Below, one piece after another: positions 25,126 through 32,288 of a DNA stretch of 62,978 nt (its first letter is position 1; each line of letters opens with the position of its first letter). The DNA is from Bacillota bacterium. GTDB taxonomy: Bacteria > Bacillota > Clostridia > Lachnospirales > Lachnospiraceae. The position numbers were made by a program, and so were the translations under genes. The notes beneath the pieces are model-generated. The model searched no databases, had not been told where the DNA came from, and saw nothing but the letters and a program-made list of their open reading frames with translations. The stretch spans positions 1 to 62,978 of the forward strand of contig JAEZKA010000030.1 of NCBI GenBank assembly GCA_023436225.1, in the 5' to 3' direction.

Positions 25126-26071
25126 AACGTAATTCATGACCGGTTAAGGTCAGAAACATAGTATCAAGGTTCGGAACCTCTGCCTTGATATTAAATATCG
25201 GCATTCCTAACGTAAGAAATTGTTCCAATATTCTGGCTATACTGTTCTGTTCGATGGATACATCGATACGAACGGTATTATCCTCCATGGCTACTGCCCT
25301 TACATTCGGCATGGTTTTCAGCTTCTTTCTAATATCTGCCTCTTCTATGCTTGCTGTAAGTCTGGTTTCAATATATATTGATTGGATATCCGTAACTAAA
25401 GAAACCAGCTCTGCTTTCGTACCACAGGCAATCATCTGACCTTTATCAATGATAGCAATTCGATCACAAATCTCTTCCACCTCATTCATATAATGAGAGG
25501 TATAGATCACAGTCGTACCACGGTCTCTTAATGTCCGTATGGAATTAAGAATATGCTCGCGGGACTGCGCATCCACTCCAACCGTAGGTTCATCCATTAC
25601 GATTAACTTGGGTTCATGAGCGATACCACAGGCAATATTTAATCTACGTTTCATACCTCCGGACATTTGCTTCGGTTTCATGCTCTTGCGATCAGAAAGG
25701 CCGACAAACTCCAATGCCTCCTCTGCAGCACTGGACAGTTTCTTACCCCGAAGCCCATAAAGTGAAGCAAAGAATTTGACATTTTCCAGGGCTGACAGGT
25801 TCTCATAAACTGCAATATCCTGAGGTACCATACCGATGATCTGCTTAATCTTCATCTTATCCTTACGAATGTCATAGCCGTTTATTTCCACATCTCCCTT
25901 ATTCATATCCGATAAGGTCGTAAGTACACTTAAGGTTGTTGATTTTCCTGCTCCGTTCGGACCCAGCAAGCCAAAGATTTCATTCTTCTCTACCTCAAAG
26001 CTCAGATTATCAACTGCAGTAAGCTCTCCATATTTCTTAGTAAGATTTTTAACTGAAACACATTGTGTCAT
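25124..26071 (-). CDS. ABC-2 transporter ATPase (LnrL/NatA-like)
   Basis: A 315-aa ATPase. Walker A GPNGAGKST is at about 38-46, Q-loop in GMVPQDIAVYENLS, signature MSGGMKRR (about 138-145), Walker B LIVMDEPTVGVD (158-169) and the switch His in YTSHYMNE. A C-terminal DUF4162-like domain (about 225-310) is typical of daunorubicin- and linearmycin-type exporters. It begins the operon ATPase - permease - permease - kinase - regulator. GAGGAGGG precedes the ATG. The substrate is presumably a membrane-active antimicrobial, by analogy only. Confidence 0.9.
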   Translation of the reverse strand: MTQCVSVKNLTKKYGELTAVDNLSFEVEKNEIFGLLGPNGAGKSTTLSVLTTLSDMNKGDVEINGYDIRKDKMKIKQIIGMVPQDIAVYENLSALENVKFFASLYGLRGKKLSSAAEEALEFVGLSDRKSMKPKQMSGGMKRRLNIACGIAHEPKLIVMDEPTVGVDAQSREHILNSIRTLRDRGTTVIYTSHYMNEVEEICDRIAIIDKGQMIACGTKAELVSLVTDIQSIYIETRLTASIEEADIRKKLKTMPNVRAVAMEDNTVRIDVSIEQNSIARILEQFLTLGMPIFNIKAEVPNLDTMFLTLTGHELR

Positions 26072-26195
26072 TTGATACCCTCCTCATATTCATAACAATT
26101 ACTTATCTCAGGTTTTATAACATTTCCCGGACCTCTTATGGATAGGATACTATGTTTTACCTTACTTTGGAAGTGACTCCGGTTACAATCCGACT

Positions 26196-26209
26196 ATGAC
26201 AAATGTCAT
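26196..26209. promoter_or_regulatory. Palindrome upstream of the ABC-TCS operon
   Basis: ATGACA-AA-TGTCAT, 6-bp perfect arms, about 125 bp upstream of the ATPase start. It is a plausible site for the operon's LuxR-type regulator, which normally binds dyad elements. It lies in the 359-bp divergent gap shared with tyrS. Confidence 0.4.
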
Positions 26210-26329
26210 GGCTTCCTAATTACATTTCAAATAGCCTTCTTAAAGACCAAAGAAAAAGGATGACTCATTCTGGGCTGGTGCGTACCAGTTATTGAATAGT
26301 ATGTTGTAGATTGTATTTGTTTTCTTTTA

Positions 26330-26358
26330 TTGAAAAATAAAAAGTAATCATTTATAAT
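26330..26358 (+). promoter_or_regulatory. tyrS promoter
   Basis: TTGAAA (26330-26335), 17 bp, TATAAT (26353-26358). The leader is only about 65 nt and has an ACAAGC/GCTTGT hairpin; there is no room for, and no sign of, a T-box. Confidence 0.8.
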
Positions 26359-26430
26359 GTCTTTAGTTAAATACTGACAAGCCAATGCATTGCATAATGA
26401 AAAGCTTGTATGAATTAAGGAGGAATACAG

Positions 26431-27660
26431 ATGTCTAATGTTTATGACATATTACAGGAGCGTGGGTTTATTGAACAATGCACCCATGAGACTGAGGTTC
26501 GAGAATTACTTGGAAAGGAATCCGTGACCTTTTATATAGGCTTCGATGCAACAGCAGACAGCTTAACTGCCGGGCATTTTCTAACCGTTATGGCTATGAT
26601 GCATATGCAGCGTGCCGGACACAAGCCGATCGCCCTATTAGGTGGCGGCACCACAATGATCGGTGATCCTACCGGCAAATCCGATATGAGAACCCTAATG
26701 ACAGTTGAAACCATTCAACACAATGCTGACTGCTTCCAAAAGCAGCTCTCTAAGTTTATTAATTTTGAGGATGGAAATGCAATTGTTGCAAACAATGCGG
26801 ACTGGTTGTTAGATTTAAATTATGTGGAATTTTTAAGAGAGATTGGAATTCATTTCTCTGTAAATAAGATGCTGACCGCAGATTGCTACAAGCAGCGTAT
26901 GGAAAAGGGGCTTACCTTCTTCGAATTCAACTATATGTTGATGCAATCTTATGATTTCTGGAAGCTGAATAAATTATATGGCTGTTCTCTTCAGCTTGGC
27001 GGTAATGATCAATGGTCCAACATCCTTGGTGGTGTTGACTTAATCCGCCGTAAGGAGCAAAAGCCTGCTTTCGGCTTAACCTTCAAGCTGTTAACCACCA
27101 GCGAGGGCGTCAAGATGGGTAAGACCATGAAGGGTGCCGTGTGGTTGGATCCGAACAAGACCACTCCTTATGAATTCTACCAATATTGGAGAAATATTGA
27201 GGATGTTAAGGTTGAGGAATGCTTAGGTCTACTTACCTTCCTTCCGATGGATGAGGTTAGAAGACTCGGAGCCTTAAAGGATGCTGAGATCAATATTGCC
27301 AAAGAAGTACTTGCCTTTGAGATCACCAAGATCGTTCACGGCGAGGAAGAAGCGACTAAGGCTCAGGAAGCTGCAAGAGCATTATTTGGCGGTGGTATGA
27401 AATCAGAGGATATACCGACTACTACTTATCCTGCAGTTAAATTTGCAGAAGGTATGGATCTGATTACCATGATGTGCGATGCTAAGCTTGCAACCTCCCG
27501 CTCCGATGCAAGGCGTAATATCGAACAAGGCGGTGTAACCGTGAATGAAGTCAAGGTTACCGACTTTGCTGCTGTTTATACGAATAAAGATTTCAATGAA
27601 GATGGTGAATTACTTGTTCGTAAGGGTAAAAAGGCCTTCCATCGTTTCATGGCCGAATAA
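26431..27660 (+). CDS. tyrS: Tyrosyl-tRNA synthetase
   Basis: A 409-aa class I enzyme charging tRNA(Tyr). The HIGH-like segment is TAGHF (near residue 46) in FIGFDATADSLTAGHF-type context, the tyrosine-binding MLMQSYDFWKL and QLGGNDQWSNI segments are present, and the KMSKS motif appears as KMGKT (about 230). A C-terminal S4 RNA-binding domain begins near 340 (SRSDARRNIEQGGVTVNE). AAGGAGG precedes the ATG. Full length for the TyrS type. It is transcribed from its own promoter without a visible T-box. Confidence 0.96.
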   Translation: MSNVYDILQERGFIEQCTHETEVRELLGKESVTFYIGFDATADSLTAGHFLTVMAMMHMQRAGHKPIALLGGGTTMIGDPTGKSDMRTLMTVETIQHNADCFQKQLSKFINFEDGNAIVANNADWLLDLNYVEFLREIGIHFSVNKMLTADCYKQRMEKGLTFFEFNYMLMQSYDFWKLNKLYGCSLQLGGNDQWSNILGGVDLIRRKEQKPAFGLTFKLLTTSEGVKMGKTMKGAVWLDPNKTTPYEFYQYWRNIEDVKVEECLGLLTFLPMDEVRRLGALKDAEINIAKEVLAFEITKIVHGEEEATKAQEAARALFGGGMKSEDIPTTTYPAVKFAEGMDLITMMCDAKLATSRSDARRNIEQGGVTVNEVKVTDFAAVYTNKDFNEDGELLVRKGKKAFHRFMAE

Positions 27661-27733
27661 TGTGAAAATAGAAACCGATTTTCATACTTCCAGGTTAGTG
27701 CCTGCGTCTTCCTCGGCACTAACTAATTCAAAG
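27661..27733 (+). repeat. Dispersed hairpin element, copy B1
   Basis: It starts with TGTGAAAATA directly after the tyrS stop codon, forms a TGTGAAAAT/ATTTTCATA hairpin, then a second stem GTTAGTGCC/GGCACTAAC, and ends ACTAATTCAAAG. The copy at 55480-55570 has the same order of blocks and the same end. Confidence 0.7.
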
Positions 27734-27772
27734 TGTAAGCATATTATATTAATATAGAATGGAGTTGAAATT

Positions 27773-28732
27773 ATGCCATGGTGTCCAAATTGTAATGCAG
27801 AGTATCAGGAAGGCTATACAGAATGTTCCGATTGTGGTGTTGCACTGGTAGACAGCTTGGAGGAAGATATTGAACTAGTTCCGTTCTTTCAAGCAGAAGA
27901 TAAAAAAATAGCAGAAAAACTTGTAAGTTATTTTAAATATTCGAATATGCCTTCTGAGTTATCCTATAGCGAGGAAAATGAAGTCTATCTCGTCAATATT
28001 CCACCCAAAATGGAAAAAGAGGCTAGAAAACTCTATCAAGCCTTCTATTTTGTGGAACGCGAAAATATTGCGAATGGGATCTATAAGGATGGTAAATCGA
28101 CTGTTTCGGAGGATGAAGTAGAAGCCAGTGATGATACTAACGACGAAATAATCGATACTTCCCTTACACCAGATCCTACACTGGAAGTAAAGATGGACGA
28201 TTATGTAACACAACACTCCAAATTGGATGAAAAAGCGGAATACATTGATTCCGTGGAAGAGATTGAAGACGAAGAGGCTGAAAAAGGTGCTTATGTCTTT
28301 AAGGCAGATCGTTATAAGGATCTCGCTGGTACGGTAGGCATTTTCCTGTTCTTTGGTGTAGTCGGGTTGGTTTTCGTAATTCTTAATATGGCAGGTTTCC
28401 TAACCATCCTAAACGGTTGGCTGCCAAATGTAGTCATGGGCGCTTTATTTATCTCCTTTCTTTATGTGGCCTTCAGTACGAGGCAAAGAGCGCAGAAAAT
28501 ACGTGAAGAGATAGCCATCGAGAATAAACTGACCGAAGACATCAATGCATGGCTTAAGGAAAATGTGACAGAGGATTTCCTGGCTTCCATCCATAATGAC
28601 AGCATATCTGAGGAATTGAATTATATTAAGATGACCGATACAATCAAGGAGCTGTTAATCAAGAATTTCGGTAAGCAGAACCTCTCCTATCTCGACCGTC
28701 TGGTTGAGGAGTATTATAACAATAATTTCTAA
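27773..28732 (+). CDS. Zinc-ribbon / DUF2007 membrane protein
   Basis: A 319-aa protein. Residues 3-25 form a zinc ribbon with two CxxC knuckles (WCPNCNAEY and CSDCGVAL). A DUF2007-like domain follows (about 33-85: VPFFQAEDKKIAEKLVSYF onward), then a long acidic linker, two hydrophobic helices at about 183-225, and a charged C-terminal helical part. DUF2007 is a putative signal-transducing domain. The stop lies just before a convergent terminator, so it is a single gene. The role is unknown. Confidence 0.75.
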   Translation: MPWCPNCNAEYQEGYTECSDCGVALVDSLEEDIELVPFFQAEDKKIAEKLVSYFKYSNMPSELSYSEENEVYLVNIPPKMEKEARKLYQAFYFVERENIANGIYKDGKSTVSEDEVEASDDTNDEIIDTSLTPDPTLEVKMDDYVTQHSKLDEKAEYIDSVEEIEDEEAEKGAYVFKADRYKDLAGTVGIFLFFGVVGLVFVILNMAGFLTILNGWLPNVVMGALFISFLYVAFSTRQRAQKIREEIAIENKLTEDINAWLKENVTEDFLASIHNDSISEELNYIKMTDTIKELLIKNFGKQNLSYLDRLVEEYYNNNF

Positions 28733-28779
28733 TTCATATAACGATCAGGAACTGCTCGATCAGTTCTATCATAACTAAG

Positions 28780-28825
28780 GAGAAGTAGGCGAATGATGAC
28801 CATCATTGCTTACTTCTCTCTTTTT
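28780..28825. terminator. Bidirectional terminator
   Basis: GAGAAGTAGGCGAATGATG pairs with CATCATTGCTTACTTCTC (one bulge), followed by CTTTTT, between convergent genes. Confidence 0.8.
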
Positions 28826-28844
28826 CGAATGAGTATATGATTAC

Positions 28845-30149
28845 TTACGATTCATCATCATGTAATATCGTTTCTATCTCATATTGTGAATTGATGTAAA
28901 GCCACATCTGCTGAAAATATGTCATAATGTTCCAAACTGCGATCCCCGGAGAATTGTACTCTGTTACAAGACCCGTGAGAGCAACTATACTTCTTACATC
29001 TACAAACCATACTATATATTGAATTGGAACACCTGCCTTATTAACTATAAATTCATAATAAGGGTTTTGAGAGGTTTCATCAAACTTTATCTCAGAACCT
29101 GTGTCCAATGCTAAATTAATTGCAGATTCAAAAGTAAGTGCATTCGCCTCTGTTACACCGATGATATATGGTAACTCCCAGGCATATCCAAATAAAGGCA
29201 AGCCAATAATCATTTTATCCCTTGGAAGCAGGGTAACTAGATAATCTACGAATAATCGTAGCATAAATATTGATGCAGCAGGCATAGGTGGACCCGGATT
29301 ATGTCCCCAGCTATAATTCATTACCACTATTTGATTAGCATAATCTCCTATTAGGGAATAATTTATTTTGTCAAAGGTAACTATATTCGCCTCTATTGTC
29401 GTCATTGGAGGAATAGATATAATAACAATATATCCTTCACTATTTAGACGTCTCATCATTTTTTCTGTTAAGTTGCTATATACCTCCTCATTTATTTCAG
29501 ATAAATAGGAATATATAACACTTACTCCATATAATCCTTTTCGACGTAGAATATTTAATATGTTTTCAATATATTTGTCAGCAGTATCATCGTTATATAG
29601 AATATTATATGCTGCCTCCGCACTACCTACCCCCTGGAAGGATAAGGTGGATACCAGCATGATCGGTGCCACATGATATTCCTTTGCCATTTGAATCAAC
29701 TCTTCGTCATCAGGCTCAATTATATCAGCATTTTCATTAATCATATATCCAAAGATGGATATATAAGTGAGGTATGGTAAGGTCTTCCTTAAGATTTCTC
29801 TGTTAATGAATGAATTCGCATATCCGTTGGTTATTATCTTACCCTTTTTGTCACCATAACTGATCACGAGAGTTTCACCGGGATATATATATTCTCGATT
29901 TGATAAGGAAGGGTTATTTCTTAATAATTGCAAAACAGAAATTTGAAAGGAATCAGCAATTCCTTTTAGGGTGTCACCTTCTTGCACAGTATAGGTAATC
30001 GCAGGATAGATTATAATGATGCTCTGTCCTACAATTAAGTTATCTGGATTTGGTAAATCATTATCCAGAATTAATCTTTCTTTATTAATCCCATATTGAT
30101 TTGCGATCGTTTCAATAGTTTCTCCCGGCTGTACAACATGGATATCCAT
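28845..30149 (-). CDS. LysM-LysM-GH18 protein of the YaaH/SleL type, catalytic motif degenerate
   Basis: A 434-aa protein. Two LysM domains bind peptidoglycan (about 2-47, starting IHVVQPGETIETIANQYG, and 51-96). A GH18 TIM barrel follows (about 110-420). There is no signal peptide, as usual for YaaH/SleL, which reach the spore cortex another way and cut after N-acetylglucosamine. The DxxDxDxE catalytic strand should read like GVNIDFEY; here it is YGVSVIYSYLS, so the acid/base Glu and the Asp before it are missing. Other barrel landmarks (MNYSWGHNPGPP, GLPLFGYAWELP) are kept. It may be a non-catalytic peptidoglycan-binding protein. Confidence 0.85.
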   Translation of the reverse strand: MDIHVVQPGETIETIANQYGINKERLILDNDLPNPDNLIVGQSIIIIYPAITYTVQEGDTLKGIADSFQISVLQLLRNNPSLSNREYIYPGETLVISYGDKKGKIITNGYANSFINREILRKTLPYLTYISIFGYMINENADIIEPDDEELIQMAKEYHVAPIMLVSTLSFQGVGSAEAAYNILYNDDTADKYIENILNILRRKGLYGVSVIYSYLSEINEEVYSNLTEKMMRRLNSEGYIVIISIPPMTTIEANIVTFDKINYSLIGDYANQIVVMNYSWGHNPGPPMPAASIFMLRLFVDYLVTLLPRDKMIIGLPLFGYAWELPYIIGVTEANALTFESAINLALDTGSEIKFDETSQNPYYEFIVNKAGVPIQYIVWFVDVRSIVALTGLVTEYNSPGIAVWNIMTYFQQMWLYINSQYEIETILHDDES

Positions 30150-30299
30150 TATTCTTCTCCTTAATTAGGATCATAATATTTTATGCTTCATATCCAAATA
30201 AATACAATAAAAATTCTATGTACTATGTTATACCCTTCACTCCAATTTTTATTTTACATATTTTGTTTTCTTGATTGTCGACTCTTACCCTTCCAATGG

Positions 30300-30327
30300 T
30301 TGACAATAATTCTTTCTATGGTATACT
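30300..30327 (+). promoter_or_regulatory. birA promoter
   Basis: TTGACA (30300-30305), 16 bp, TATACT (30322-30327). Initiation near 30334 excludes the longer upstream frame and fixes the start at 30359. Confidence 0.8.
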
Positions 30328-30358
30328 TATCACATCATATATGATAAGGACGATACAT

Positions 30359-31336
30359 ATGGAATTGAAACATCAGGTACTTCAAATATTAGAGAAAAAC
30401 CGGGGATATACAGTGAACGGAGCGAAGCTGGCAAGTGAGCTGTACGTCACCCGTAGTGCAGTCTGGAAGGCAATCAAAGTCTTGCAGAAGGAAGGTTATT
30501 ATATCACTGCGGTCACAAATAAGGGATATTGTCTCCATGCCGGTAATGACATTGTATCAGCAGAAAGCATCCATCCTTTTCTTAAGGGAGATGCAACACA
30601 TTTCAAGCTTGATGTTAGGCAAAGGGTAACCTCAACCAATACACTTGCTAAAGAAATGGCTGCTCAGGGCGCTGCAGAGGGTACTGTTTTGGTAGCTCTG
30701 GAACAGACCGAAGGGCGTGGACGAATGGGTCGCTCTTTCTATTCGCCGTTATCCTCCGGTATCTATTTCTCTCTTATACTTAGACCAAAGCTTAAGCTGG
30801 AGGATTCTCTTCTAATCACTACCGCTACCGCTGTGGCTGTTTCTCAAGCCATTGACACAGTTGCCGGAGTAGCGTCTGGAATTAAATGGGTGAACGATAT
30901 CTTTATTGGTGATAAGAAGGTATGTGGCATTCTGACGGAAGCCTCCCTCAATTTTGAGAGCGGGAGCCTTGAATATGCTATCGTGGGCATTGGTATTAAT
31001 ATCGAGACGCAGGACTTCCCGAAGGAAATCAGCCAAGTGGCCGGTTCTATGTTTTGTGAGAAGCCGACCGACTCTCCCATCACCTCTATTCTGGTTGCTG
31101 AAGTCCTTAATAATATGGCAAAATGTATGAACACCTTAACGGACCAGGCTTATCTTGACGAATATAGAAGACGCTCCTTCTTGATTGGCAAGGACATTCT
31201 TGTACTTAGGGGCAAGGAGACGCTTTATGCGAAAGCAATCGATATCGATGCTCGAGCGAGGCTTGTCGTGGAATACGAGGACGGAACGATTGAAGCTCTG
31301 AATTCCGGTGAAGTAAGTGTGCGTGCAAAAGGTTGA
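30359..31336 (+). CDS. birA: Bifunctional biotin-protein ligase and repressor
   Basis: A 325-aa BirA. The N-terminal winged helix (about 1-60; YTVNGAKLASELYVTRSAVWKAI) binds DNA. The ligase core has the biotinyl-AMP loop GRGRMGRSF (about 120-128), the substrate Lys in GIKWVNDIF, and KVCGILTE. The C-terminal SH3-like domain begins near 275. It attaches biotin to acetyl-CoA or other carboxylases and, as holo-dimer, represses biotin genes. bioY follows 144 bp downstream in the same direction, so this BirA is its likely regulator. Confidence 0.94.
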   Translation: MELKHQVLQILEKNRGYTVNGAKLASELYVTRSAVWKAIKVLQKEGYYITAVTNKGYCLHAGNDIVSAESIHPFLKGDATHFKLDVRQRVTSTNTLAKEMAAQGAAEGTVLVALEQTEGRGRMGRSFYSPLSSGIYFSLILRPKLKLEDSLLITTATAVAVSQAIDTVAGVASGIKWVNDIFIGDKKVCGILTEASLNFESGSLEYAIVGIGINIETQDFPKEISQVAGSMFCEKPTDSPITSILVAEVLNNMAKCMNTLTDQAYLDEYRRRSFLIGKDILVLRGKETLYAKAIDIDARARLVVEYEDGTIEALNSGEVSVRAKG

Positions 31337-31364
31337 GATGAATAAATATATCTTTACTCAGATC

Positions 31365-31373
31365 TTGTTAACC
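31365..31373 (+). promoter_or_regulatory. Possible BirA half-site upstream of bioY
   Basis: TTGTTAACC matches one half of the Firmicute biotin operator (TTGTTAAC, about 15 bp, GTTAACAA). The second half is not convincing (GAAATCAAC about 19 bp on). Confidence 0.35.
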
Positions 31374-31424
31374 TTACTGAATACCTAATTGAAATCAACT
31401 AGATTAATTCAATAAAACTATGAA

Positions 31425-31469
31425 AGGAAAAGTATCAAAAAAGCGAAAACATTTCCTATCCATTGATAC
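31425..31469 (+). promoter_or_regulatory. Candidate pseudoknot before bioY
   Basis: AGGAAA (31425-31430) can pair with TTTCCT (31452-31457), and GTATCAA (31432-31438) with TTGATAC (31463-31469). The two helices interlock as an H-type pseudoknot. The last strand abuts the AGGAA ribosome site of bioY. Confidence 0.35.
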
Positions 31470-31480
31470 AGGAATACTAC

Positions 31481-32047
31481 ATGAACCAATCCAATGCAAC
31501 TGTGAATAAATCACAAAGAATCAGTACCAGAGATCTGGTGTTAACCGGTATGTTTGCTGCTATCCTTTGCGTGATGGCTCAGATAACAATTCCGATTCAA
31601 CCGATTCCTTTTTCCCTGTCAATATTTGCTGTCTTTTTGATCGGTGCGATATTACAACCGCGCTACGCTTTCCTGGCTGCCTTAGTATATCTTCTCCTGG
31701 GAGCTTTCGGAGTCCCGGTATTTGCAGGATTGAAAGGCGGTTTGACGCATCTGACCGGTCCTACCGGCGGATATCTGATGGCATATCCTCTGATGACACT
31801 CGTGACATCCCTAATCCATCAATTCGGAAAAAAGTATAGAATTATATCCTTAAGTATTGGTATGACAATATCTTTATTTCTTTGTTATCTCATCGGTACC
31901 TTATGGTTTACCCATATCACCGGCAAGACTCTCTATGTGGCCTTGACCTTATGTGTATTTCCCTTTGTGCCCTTTGATATCGTAAAGATAATACTAGCTG
32001 TCTCGGTCAGCCTCCTAATCCGCAAGGCCTTACTAAAGCAACAGTAA
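31481..32047 (+). CDS. bioY: BioY-family biotin transporter (ECF S component)
   Basis: A 188-aa membrane protein with six predicted helices. The family signature region reads PIQPIPFSLSIFAVFLIGAIL (about 38-58) and GLTHLTGPTGGYLMAYPL (about 88-105), the biotin-binding loop of BioY. It imports biotin, alone or with an ECF energy module. The start at 31481 follows a weak AGGAA; the longer frame begins inside the candidate pseudoknot. Placement just after birA fits biotin control. Confidence 0.92.
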   Translation: MNQSNATVNKSQRISTRDLVLTGMFAAILCVMAQITIPIQPIPFSLSIFAVFLIGAILQPRYAFLAALVYLLLGAFGVPVFAGLKGGLTHLTGPTGGYLMAYPLMTLVTSLIHQFGKKYRIISLSIGMTISLFLCYLIGTLWFTHITGKTLYVALTLCVFPFVPFDIVKIILAVSVSLLIRKALLKQQ

Positions 32048-32093
32048 TCGAAGTAACCAGTAATAATTGATCCACCGATAGCTATGTATCATA

Positions 32094-32146
32094 AAAGCCC
32101 TGATACCAGGATCGCATCATCAGATACGTCCCGGTATCAGGGCTTT
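32094..32146 (+). terminator. Terminator of bioY
   Basis: AAAGCCCTGATACC pairs perfectly (14 bp) with GGTATCAGGGCTTT across 25 nt. Confidence 0.8.
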
Positions 32147-32180
32147 ATGACTTAGTTACTGTTACAACCTTGTATAGATA

Positions 32181-32254
32181 AAAGGAACGGATAACATGTA
32201 TCCTATAGTACACTGTTTGACGAACGGATTGCTGATTTTGTTATCCGTTCCTTT
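32181..32254 (-). terminator. Terminator of the SNF2 helicase gene
   Basis: AAAGGAACGGATAACA pairs perfectly (16 bp) with TGTTATCCGTTCCTTT around a 42-nt loop; on the minus strand the stem ends in TTTTATC. Confidence 0.75.
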
Positions 32255-32288
32255 ATTTATAATAACATTCCTCCATGCTGTTATAGTC

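Noticed and set aside
26359..26430. T-box riboswitch upstream of tyrS
   Set aside because: The leader is about 65 nt and lacks the T-box GGTGG-ACCGCG core.
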